This document shows positions 7,114-12,486 of a stretch of DNA of 12,665 nt, piece after piece. The notes beneath the pieces were generated by a model. That model saw nothing but the letters and a program-made list of their open reading frames with translations, was not told the origin of the DNA and ran no database searches. The DNA lies in NCBI GenBank assembly GCA_016185875.1, contig JACPMS010000044.1:1-12665 (forward strand). Reading direction: 5' to 3'. Source of the DNA: Candidatus Woesearchaeota archaeon (GTDB lineage: Archaea; Nanobdellota; Nanobdellia; Woesearchaeales; GW2011-AR4). The translations under genes and the position numbers were made by a program. Positions within the stretch are counted from its first letter, which is position 1, and each line of letters begins with the position of its first letter.

Positions 7114-7387
7114 TTTTATCCCTCATTAGTTTCTTGAATTTTCTACTCAGAGTGAATTCGCCTGCATGGATTAACTTATAATAATCCCCTAAATCACCCA
7201 CTACAACATTTATTACTTTGTTTCCTCTTTGGACGCCTCTTTCAATAATGTTCTTAGCTCTTTTTCTTATCTCAAAGCCCTTTTCCAGAATATCTGGAAC
7301 TTCATACAAGTTTACATCAATTTCACTTAATTCATTTAACGCTGTTTTTGTTGGAAGTATTGGCTTTCCTTTGTAAGTGAAATCCAT
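7103..7387 (-). CDS. Putative toxin partner, DUF4258-like
   Basis: A 94-residue basic protein starting at ATG 7387, chosen because GGTGA lies five bases upstream; the GTG at 7396 is part of that ribosome site. The middle (LYEVPDILEKGFEIRKRAKN, then GNKVINVVVGDLGDYYKLIHAG) has the helix-then-strand pattern of DUF4258/RelE-like small toxins paired with YgiT-type antitoxins. I do not recognise the family with certainty. Evidence for a toxin is mainly context: an 11-nt overlap with an antitoxin-like gene, small size, basic charge and an operator-rich promoter. No catalytic residues can be assigned. Confidence 0.55.
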   Translation of the reverse strand: MDFTYKGKPILPTKTALNELSEIDVNLYEVPDILEKGFEIRKRAKNIIERGVQRGNKVINVVVGDLGDYYKLIHAGEFTLSRKFKKLMRDKNGI

Positions 7388-7400
7388 GAAAGTCACCAGT

Positions 7401-7435
7401 GAGATATATTAGAGATATATATTATAGAGATATAT
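7401..7435 (-). promoter_or_regulatory. Triple GAGATATAT operator/promoter of the toxin-antitoxin-like pair
   Basis: Three identical GAGATATAT copies start at 7401, 7412 and 7427, just upstream of the toxin-like gene. They overlap the TATA-like sequences that should drive it on the minus strand. Iterated sites across a promoter suit cooperative repression by the AbrB-domain protein. Binding is inferred; the repeats are directly visible. Confidence 0.6.
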
Positions 7436-7449
7436 AAATGTTTCGGTTG

Positions 7450-7519
7450 CTTTAGTGTTGTAGTAGACTGCAACTCGCAAAATAGAAAAGAAATTATGAA
7501 TGAATAAGAAGGTTTCTGA
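7450..7519 (-). pseudogene. Decayed copy of the dehydrogenase promoter and 5' end
   Basis: On the minus strand this region aligns ungapped with 6772-6703 (51 of 70 identities). The former start codon is now TTG at 7480-7478, followed by codons reading RVAVYYNTK, against RVAVYYSNK in the intact gene. The frame then reaches a stop near 7408. The TATA box is degraded. It is best explained as the remnant of a duplicated dehydrogenase gene, cut off where the toxin-antitoxin-like promoter begins. Confidence 0.6.
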
Positions 7520-7979
7520 TTATTTCTGAAATTGGATTTTATCAATGCCTTCCAATTTTATTCCTTCCGGGATCCAGACTTCTGGAACAATAAAATTATC
7601 TTTGTATTCGGATAAAGGAACTACAGCATTCCAATATTTGTGCAAAGATTCTATTATTCTGGGATCTTTTACACTTATTTTTCCTGAATACCCAAATTGA
7701 TAAATATCTTCTCCATATTTTTGCTGCATACCCTTTGGACTACAATATAAGTGTTCTCTCACAAAACCTTTTGAGTTGTTTGGTATTTTTATCTTTAAAA
7801 GGACTTCACATTTTATGAGCCTGAATATCTCATCCCAAAGTCCGCATTCAATCCACCCTTTATGCCTAATCTTTGGAAACCCTACAGTGTATCTGGCAAA
7901 TTTAACAATTGATTTTGTTTTTAGATTTTTGCAGGACTTTCCAGTTTTCTTTGGATGTATAATGATAAAAATATCGCAT
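7520..7979 (-). pseudogene. Frameshifted gene encoding an N-terminal HYTS motif
   Basis: Two minus-strand frames join into one plausible protein of about 150 residues. The first starts at ATG 7979, nine bases beyond the lsrF-like stop, and reads MRYFYHYTSKENWKVLQKS before meeting a TAA at 7904-7902. The second is open from there to 7520 and reads LKTKSIVKFARYTVGFPK from about 7924, then WIECGLWDEIF and CEVLLKIKIP; it has no ATG. The switch falls near 7922-7925 in an A-rich run (TCTAAAAACAAAATC). The HYTS opening recalls ADP-ribosyltransferase-like or RNA 2'-phosphotransferase-like folds, but this is only a resemblance. A GTG at 7762 could start an 80-residue remnant. It may be a true pseudogene, a recoded gene, or a sequencing error. 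Confidence 0.6.
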
Positions 7980-7987
7980 ATTATTGA

Positions 7988-8797
7988 TTATTCCACAACC
8001 CCAGAAACCACTTTTTTATTATTCAGCTCATTAAACAATTCAAACGCCTCATCAACACTGTAATTTTCATGCACAACTGCCCTTATTGCCTGTATCATCG
8101 CAGCTGGGTTTTCGCTTTGGAAAATGTTCCTGCCCATGTCAACGCCTGCAGCGCCCTTGCTAACTGCATCATGAGCCATCTGCAAAGCATCTCTCTCTGG
8201 AATCTTTTTTCCTCCTGCAATTACAATCGGCACAGGACAGCCTTCCACCACCTTGTCAAAATCCTCTGCACAGTAATAAGTCTTCACCATATGAGCGCCT
8301 ATTTCAGCAGCAATTCTGGTTGCTAATCCAAGATATCTTGCGTCTCGTGCCATTTCCTTGCCAACAGCAGTTATTGCCAAGACAGGCATTCCATACTCTT
8401 CTGCTTCATTAACTAATCTACCGAGATTTGAGATTGTCCTGTCCTCGTTTTTTTCTCCAACAAAAATTGAAATTCCGACTCCGACTGCATTCAATCTAAG
8501 AGCTTCTTTCATGGAAGTAGTTATGTCTTCGTTTGACAATTCCCCTAAGACGCTTGGTCCGCCTGAAACCCTCAGGAAAATAGGGACATTTGCCGTTGGA
8601 GTTATGCAATTCCTTAAAACCCCCCTTGTGACAAACAAGCAGTCAGAATATGGCAGCAAAGGCGTTATCGCTTCTCTTGGCTTTTTTAATCCAGTTGTAG
8701 GGCCCTGAAAATAGCCGTGGTCAACAGCCAGCATGACAGTTTTGCCGCTCTTCTGGTTAAAAATGCTCGCTAACCTGTTCTTCATCCCCCAGTCCAT
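7988..8797 (-). CDS. LsrF-like class I aldolase/thiolase
   Basis: A 269-residue (beta/alpha)8 enzyme of the DhnA/LsrF class I aldolase family. It matches the bacterial autoinducer-2 enzyme LsrF closely: DWGM..RL..IFN near the start, VMLAVDHGYFQGPTTGL (21-37), RIAAEIGAHMVKTYY (161-175) and CPVPIVIAGGKKIPERDAL (187-205). K172 aligns with Schiff-base lysine K203 of E. coli LsrF. It lacks the 30-residue N-terminal extension of that protein. LsrF splits a phosphorylated pentanedione to DHAP and acetyl-CoA. No other lsr gene or luxS is here, and the enzyme follows mtnA by 47 nt. Cleavage of methylthioribulose or deoxyribulose 1-phosphate to DHAP and an aldehyde is therefore proposed. A ribosome site AAGGA lies 10 nt before ATG. 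Confidence 0.88.
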   Translation of the reverse strand: MDWGMKNRLASIFNQKSGKTVMLAVDHGYFQGPTTGLKKPREAITPLLPYSDCLFVTRGVLRNCITPTANVPIFLRVSGGPSVLGELSNEDITTSMKEALRLNAVGVGISIFVGEKNEDRTISNLGRLVNEAEEYGMPVLAITAVGKEMARDARYLGLATRIAAEIGAHMVKTYYCAEDFDKVVEGCPVPIVIAGGKKIPERDALQMAHDAVSKGAAGVDMGRNIFQSENPAAMIQAIRAVVHENYSVDEAFELFNELNNKKVVSGVVE

Positions 8798-8824
8798 TTT
8801 AATCGTATCCTTCGAATGTATTTG

Positions 8825-8835
8825 TGTTTATAAAA
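8825..8835 (-). promoter_or_regulatory. Possible own promoter of the lsrF-like gene
   Basis: Minus-strand GTTTTATAAAC lies in the 47-bp gap after the isomerase gene and would place transcription start about 8-10 nt before ATG 8797. Co-transcription with the isomerase gene is also possible. Confidence 0.4.
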
Positions 8836-8844
8836 CTTATTGAA

Positions 8845-9921
8845 TTATTTATTCGCTGCAAATCTTTCAATCTCTTCTTTTGTCGGCTTCATAACTCCTT
8901 TTTCCGTTATAATCCCAGTTATGTATTTTGCCGGTGTAACATCAAAAGCCGGGTTTTTTGCAGGGCTTTCTTGTGGAGCAATCCTTATTTTTCTCATTAT
9001 TTTATTTTCGTCAATGCCGTGCATGTACAACAATTCATCTTCATGCCTTTCCTCTATAGGGATATCATTTCCGCTTTTTGCGTCTATATCAAAAGTGGAC
9101 AAGGGAGCCGCAACATAAAAAGGGATGCTATTTTCTTTTGCAATGACTGCTTTGGAATAAGTTCCAATCTTGTTTGCAACATCGCCGTTCATTGCAATCC
9201 TGTCAGCCCCTACAATTACAAAATCAATCTTTTTGCTCTTCATGAAAAATCCCGCTGCATTGTCTGCTATTATTGAATGATTTATTTTTTCCTGCGTAAG
9301 CTCCCATGCTGTCAGTGAAGAGCCTTGGTTTCTTGGCCTTGTCTCATCAACATAAACAAATACATTTTTCTTGCTGTAATGCGCAATTCTTATCGGAGAA
9401 AGTGCAGTTCCAAAATCAACGCAGGCCAAGGCTCCTGCATTGCAATGGGTCAATATATTTTGATTGTTTTTGATTAATCTGTTGCCATGCTCCCCAATAT
9501 TTCTGCATAATCCAGCACTCCAGTCGGCATATTCGTTTGAGTATTTTACTGCATCATCTTTTGCATTTTTTATTTTAGAATTTTTTAATATTTTTTCTTT
9601 GATAAAATCTATCGCATAAAACAAGTCATGCGCAGTCGGCCTTGTTGATTTCAGTATTTTTTCCGCTTTTTCAATGTGCTCTTTAAAATCCTCAAAATTG
9701 GTGCCTTTGAATCCTAAAGCAGCCTGCGCAATTCCAAAAGCGCCTGTCGCGCCAATTGCAGGAGCTCCTCTCACAATCATTGTTTTTATAGCATTTGCAG
9801 TTTGAATATAATTTTTTGATTTGTAAATTTCAAATTTATGCGGCAACAACTGCTGGTTTATCATGTAAACAAAAGAATCCTGCATCCAAACTGTCCTGTA
9901 GTTTTTGTTCTTGATGAGCAT
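8845..9921 (-). CDS. mtnA: Methylthioribose-1-phosphate isomerase (MtnA type)
   Basis: Converts 5-methylthioribose 1-phosphate to 5-methylthioribulose 1-phosphate; family members can also take 5-deoxyribose 1-phosphate. The 358-residue protein has the full MtnA signature: RGAPAIGATGAFG (51-63), THCNAGALA with C160 (158-166), VDETRPRNQGSSLTAWEL (191-208), and VGADRIAMNGDVANKIGTY with D240 (237-255). C160 and D240 fall at the same numbers as the catalytic residues of the Bacillus enzyme. These features separate it from eIF2B subunits and favour it over ribose-1,5-bisphosphate isomerase, its nearest archaeal relative. It lies upstream of the lsrF-like gene on the same strand and is divergent from apt. 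A TATA box 26 nt before ATG suggests leaderless expression. Confidence 0.9.
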   Translation of the reverse strand: MLIKNKNYRTVWMQDSFVYMINQQLLPHKFEIYKSKNYIQTANAIKTMIVRGAPAIGATGAFGIAQAALGFKGTNFEDFKEHIEKAEKILKSTRPTAHDLFYAIDFIKEKILKNSKIKNAKDDAVKYSNEYADWSAGLCRNIGEHGNRLIKNNQNILTHCNAGALACVDFGTALSPIRIAHYSKKNVFVYVDETRPRNQGSSLTAWELTQEKINHSIIADNAAGFFMKSKKIDFVIVGADRIAMNGDVANKIGTYSKAVIAKENSIPFYVAAPLSTFDIDAKSGNDIPIEERHEDELLYMHGIDENKIMRKIRIAPQESPAKNPAFDVTPAKYITGIITEKGVMKPTKEEIERFAANK

Positions 9922-9939
9922 AAAAAACAGTGAATCAGG

Positions 9940-9954
9940 CTTATTTAAAAACTT
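9940..9954 (-). promoter_or_regulatory. mtnA: TATA box of mtnA in the mtnA/apt divergent spacer
   Basis: Minus-strand TTTTTAAATAAG lies about 26 nt before ATG 9921, suggesting a leaderless transcript. The apt TATA box lies only about 45 bp away on the other strand, so one regulator could govern both. Confidence 0.5.
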
Positions 9955-9990
9955 TATTTAATAAAATCCATCACAAAACAAATATAAATA

Positions 9991-9999
9991 TTTATAAAT
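9991..9999 (+). promoter_or_regulatory. apt: TATA box of the apt-purU operon
   Basis: TTTATAAAT, within the longer AATATAAATATTTATAAAT, is centred 28 nt before ATG 10023. It fixes the apt start there rather than at the in-frame ATG 9930. Confidence 0.6.
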
Positions 10000-10022
10000 G
10001 CATATTCAAAATCCTGATAATC

Positions 10023-10547
10023 ATGGACCTCAAATCAGCCATAAGAACTATTCCCCATTGGCCAAAGCATGGGGTGATGTTCAGGGACATTACAACGTTA
10101 TTAAAAGATGCGCACGCATTTAACTATGTCGTTGACAAATTCTATGAGAGATACAGAGGTGTGGCTATTGATTTGGTGGCTGGCATCGAAAGCAGGGGAT
10201 TCATTATCGGAGGCGCTCTCGCTGCAAAACTTCATAAAGGGTTTGTACCGATAAGAAAAGAGGGAAAATTGCCTTACAAAACAGAAAAAGAAAGCTACGA
10301 ATTGGAGTATGGGAAGGCAACAGTGGAGGTTCATGTAGATGCTATCCCAAAGGGTGCTAATGTCTTGCTTGTTGATGATTTGATTGCTACAGGCGGAACC
10401 TTACTGGCTGCTGCAAGCCTTATAGAAAAATTAGGGGGGAAAGTTGTCGAGTGCGCTTGCATTATTGGATTGCCGGATTTAGGCGGGATAAAAAAGCTCA
10501 AGCAGAAATACAAAGTGATTACCCTTGTAGATTTTGAAGGAGAGTGA
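10023..10547 (+). CDS. apt: Adenine phosphoribosyltransferase
   Basis: Makes AMP and pyrophosphate from adenine and PRPP. The 174-residue protein matches the APRT family: IRTIPHWPKHGVMFRDITTLL (7-27 in outline), GIESRGFIIGGALA (54-67), the flexible loop RKEGKLPYKT (78-87), and the PRPP-binding VLLVDDLIATGGTL (114-127). The start at 10023 is set by the TATA box and by family alignment; 31 further codons upstream read as promoter DNA. It is divergent from mtnA and would recycle the adenine released by the MTA phosphorylase. Its stop overlaps the spacer before purU, so the two are one operon. Confidence 0.93.
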   Translation: MDLKSAIRTIPHWPKHGVMFRDITTLLKDAHAFNYVVDKFYERYRGVAIDLVAGIESRGFIIGGALAAKLHKGFVPIRKEGKLPYKTEKESYELEYGKATVEVHVDAIPKGANVLLVDDLIATGGTLLAAASLIEKLGGKVVECACIIGLPDLGGIKKLKQKYKVITLVDFEGE

Positions 10548-10549
10548 AA

Positions 10550-11413
10550 ATGAACAACAAAAATGTAACTGCAACATTGCTGCTGTCCTGTCCAGACAGA
10601 AAAGGGCTGGTAGCCGGAGTATCTGCATTTTTGTATCACAACAACGGCAATATCATCCATGCAGACCAGCACACAGATGCTGAAAAGGGCATTTTTCTCC
10701 AAAGGGTTGAATGGGAACTCAAGGACTTTAAGATACCAAGGGAAAGGATTGGAGAAGCATTTAGCCCATTAGCTAAAAAATTCAACATGAAATGGCATTT
10801 GCGCTTTTCTGACTACGCGCCTCGCATAGCTATACTTGTTTCAAAGGAAGAGCACTGCTTGTATGAGCTTTTGCTGAGGCAGAGAATGAAGGAATTTAAT
10901 GCAGAGATTCCGCTTGTCATCAGCAACCATCCAGATTTGCAGCCTGTTGCTGAAAATTTTGGCGTAGAGTTCCATTATTACCCAATAACTCCAAAAACAA
11001 AATCAGCTTACGAGAAGCGCATACTCAAAAATCTTGAGGAGCATGATATAGACTTGATAGTTCTAGCTAAGTATATGCAGGTATTAAGCGCAAATTTGAT
11101 AAGCAAATACTCTAACAGAATCATCAATATCCATCACTCATTCCTGCCCGCATTTGCAGGCGGAAAGCCATACCACCAGGCACATCAAAGGGGAGTCAAA
11201 ATCATAGGGGCAACAGCGCATTATGTAACTGCTGAGCTTGACCAAGGGCCAATCATAGAGCAAGATGTCATGAGAGTCAGCCACAGGGATTCGGTAGAAG
11301 ACTTGACAAGAAAAGGCAAAGACATGGAAAAAATAGTTCTTGCAAGGGCAGTAGACTTGCATCTGCGCAATAAAATTTTAGTGTATGACAATAAGACCGT
11401 GGTGTTTGACTAA
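10550..11413 (+). CDS. purU: Formyltetrahydrofolate deformylase
   Basis: Hydrolyses 10-formyltetrahydrofolate to formate and tetrahydrofolate. An N-terminal ACT-type domain (about 6-85, starting ATLLLSCPDRKGLVAGVSAF) precedes a formyltransferase-fold domain. Catalytic residues N193 and H195 lie in NIHHSFLPAF and D231 in ELDQGPII. The match to bacterial PurU is close throughout, for example GVKIIGATAHYV at 215-226, and its 287 residues fit the family. ATG 10550 is used because GGAG lies seven bases upstream; a GTG at 10544 overlaps the apt stop. Coupling to apt suggests a purine/one-carbon link, perhaps formate for purine synthesis. Acquisition from bacteria is likely but unproven. Confidence 0.93.
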   Translation: MNNKNVTATLLLSCPDRKGLVAGVSAFLYHNNGNIIHADQHTDAEKGIFLQRVEWELKDFKIPRERIGEAFSPLAKKFNMKWHLRFSDYAPRIAILVSKEEHCLYELLLRQRMKEFNAEIPLVISNHPDLQPVAENFGVEFHYYPITPKTKSAYEKRILKNLEEHDIDLIVLAKYMQVLSANLISKYSNRIINIHHSFLPAFAGGKPYHQAHQRGVKIIGATAHYVTAELDQGPIIEQDVMRVSHRDSVEDLTRKGKDMEKIVLARAVDLHLRNKILVYDNKTVVFD

Positions 11414-11423
11414 GGTGTGTTAG

Positions 11424-11431
11424 TTTTTTTT
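11424..11431 (+). terminator. T-tract terminator after purU
   Basis: Eight consecutive T residues begin 11 nt after the purU stop, in keeping with archaeal U-tract termination. No stable hairpin precedes it. Confidence 0.5.
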
Positions 11432-11436
11432 CCTGT

Positions 11437-11490
11437 TGCGAGCGAAGCGGAGTTCTGGCAAATTTCGACTGAAAAGTCGCGGAGGTACAA
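11437..11490. other. GC-rich structured spacer element with a GAAA-loop hairpin
   Basis: The 133-bp spacer after purU holds an island of higher GC. CGACT-GAAA-AGTCG (11466-11479) forms a five-pair stem with a GNRA tetraloop. GCGGAG occurs on either side (11447 and 11479), each followed within a few bases by AAATTTC or AAAATTTC, giving an imperfect direct repeat 32 bp apart. It could be a small RNA, an mRNA 3' end or a dispersed intergenic repeat. No known RNA family is recognised. Confidence 0.35.
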
Positions 11491-11546
11491 AATTTCTATC
11501 AAGAACAAAGTTCAATAAAGAAAAATAATAAAAGGCAAAAACAAAA

Positions 11547-11939
11547 TTAACCTAACTGAGGTTGCCATCCATCAGGATGCCATCTAATAGTTGTAGTGGT
11601 ATCATCCAAATAAAGAACTACTCCCCTTCTCTTCGCTTCAGCTTCAGCTAATTTCATTGCCTCATCTAAAGTTGCTTTTTTTTTACAGATAGTGTCTACA
11701 TGACCCCAACCACGCGGTTTTTCTCCTTCCTCTAATAATTCTCTATAGCCTAGTTCCATATCTCTTGGAATTGGTCTAGGACCTTTTCCAACATTATAGT
11801 CTTTCCTTGCATAAACATTATATATCCTAGTTTGTGGTTGTTCTAAATCCGAAGTATGTAAGACAGAAACATGGTCATTTATTAGACCGCGTGTATAACT
11901 ATCTGCCACCCTTATAGTTTCTCCAATATGACTATCCAT
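11547..11939 (-). CDS. Unrecognised 130-residue protein
   Basis: I do not recognise this protein. It is soluble, with one cysteine (in the CKKKATL stretch) and no membrane segment. The first half has strand-like segments (RIYNVYARKDY, GPRPIPRDMELGY). The second half has an acidic stretch, GWGHVDTIC, a helix rich in Ala and Glu (TLDEAMKLAEAEAKRRG), a strand VVLYLDD, and a tryptophan-containing tail. The strand-helix-strand order loosely recalls DUF2188-like proteins, which is only a guess. The start is supported by GGTGA seven bases upstream and a TATA box at 11991-12001. A run of nine A residues encodes the three lysines and is prone to slippage. It has no obvious partner. Confidence 0.7.
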   Translation of the reverse strand: MDSHIGETIRVADSYTRGLINDHVSVLHTSDLEQPQTRIYNVYARKDYNVGKGPRPIPRDMELGYRELLEEGEKPRGWGHVDTICKKKATLDEAMKLAEAEAKRRGVVLYLDDTTTTIRWHPDGWQPQLG

Positions 11940-11990
11940 TTTATTTTCACCTACAATTATATTAAGTATTTACTATTGAGTAATGACATT

Positions 11991-12001
11991 ATTATATAAA
12001 T
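11991..12001 (-). promoter_or_regulatory. TATA box of the 130-residue protein gene
   Basis: Minus-strand ATTTATATAAT predicts a transcript start near 11970 and a leader of about 30 nt carrying the GGTGA ribosome site at 11951-11947. This is one of the few leadered promoters in the window. Confidence 0.45.
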
Positions 12002-12053
12002 CTTTCGTTTTCTGTTTTTGCCCCATTCATAAATTTTGCCTCATAACGATTGA

Positions 12054-12071
12054 GTTTAGCAACTACTAAAC
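12054..12071. other. Six-pair hairpin downstream of the small anchored protein gene
   Basis: GTTTAG-CAACTA-CTAAAC forms a perfect six-pair stem with a six-base loop, 36 nt beyond the stop of the minus-strand gene at 12107. No T-tract follows on that strand, so termination is doubtful. The rest of 11940-12106 is AT-rich promoter sequence. Confidence 0.3.
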
Positions 12072-12106
12072 GCAGTTTTACTTTGTTTAACCATAAATCA
12101 ATTGCT

Positions 12107-12427
12107 TTAATTCCTAGGGTCTTTCCATCCCTTTTCAAAAACAGCAAATCCAAGAGTTTTTGGCACATCATACTTTATTCCGTTGCACTCTGCCGCATCA
12201 GCTGCTTTTGATACTTGTCCATTGCAGTTCACAAAGAATTCATCTTTGCATTGAACAAAGTCATCTTTATCCTCGCAAATGGCAGATGTGAAAGTGCTGA
12301 ATTCAATAACTTTGGGCTTTTCCTCGATTTCTGTCTTTATATCATTAATATTTTTTGTGCTTACAGCTATAAAGCTGAACGATGCTATTGCTACAAGTGC
12401 CAATAAAACTATGACCAACCCCCTCAT
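12107..12427 (-). CDS. Small membrane-anchored four-cysteine protein
   Basis: A 106-residue protein of unknown function. Residues 1-23 (MRGLVIVLLALVAIASFSFI and onward) form a signal anchor or signal peptide. The remainder should lie outside the cell and holds four cysteines (51, 60, 68, 81), enough for two disulfides, in an acidic CEDKDDFVQCKDEFFVNC region. The tail ends KGWKDPRN. A TATA box (12450-12458) 27 nt before the ATG indicates a leaderless transcript separate from the aIF2-gamma gene upstream. The thioredoxin-like protein at 3176 is a possible oxidising or reducing partner, but nothing links them directly. Confidence 0.7.
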   Translation of the reverse strand: MRGLVIVLLALVAIASFSFIAVSTKNINDIKTEIEEKPKVIEFSTFTSAICEDKDDFVQCKDEFFVNCNGQVSKAADAAECNGIKYDVPKTLGFAVFEKGWKDPRN

Positions 12428-12449
12428 ACAATAGCTATAGAATTGCTAG

Positions 12450-12458
12450 TATTTAAAG
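12450..12458 (-). promoter_or_regulatory. TATA box of the four-cysteine protein gene
   Basis: Minus-strand CTTTAAATA is centred 27 nt before ATG 12427, the leaderless spacing seen repeatedly here. Confidence 0.5.
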
Positions 12459-12486
12459 CTTTCGGTTTTATACTACTTAAGAGTGG

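Noticed and set aside
7401..7435. CRISPR-like repeats
   Set aside because: The units are nine bases with 2-6 bp gaps and sit on a promoter; they fit an operator, not an array.
6703..7519. Insertion sequence carrying the toxin-antitoxin-like pair
   Set aside because: There is no transposase or terminal inverted repeat, and the flanking repeats are dehydrogenase gene sequence.
7988..8797. Generic class I fructose-bisphosphate aldolase or aminodideoxyheptulosonate synthase
   Set aside because: The DWGM, DHGYFQGPTTGL and CPVPIVIAGGKK segments follow LsrF much more closely than those relatives.
8824..9276. Plus-strand reading frame antisense to mtnA
   Set aside because: It is a cysteine- and phenylalanine-rich shadow of a well-supported minus-strand gene.
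8845..9921. Ribose-1,5-bisphosphate isomerase of the AMP/RuBisCO pathway, or an eIF2B subunit
   Set aside because: The complete MtnA signature, with C160 and D240 at the Bacillus positions, and the nearby MTA phosphorylase favour MtnA. No AMP phosphorylase or RuBisCO is in the window.
9930..10022. N-terminal extension of Apt
   Set aside because: The 31 codons cover the apt TATA box and have no counterpart in the family, which starts at the ATG at 10023.
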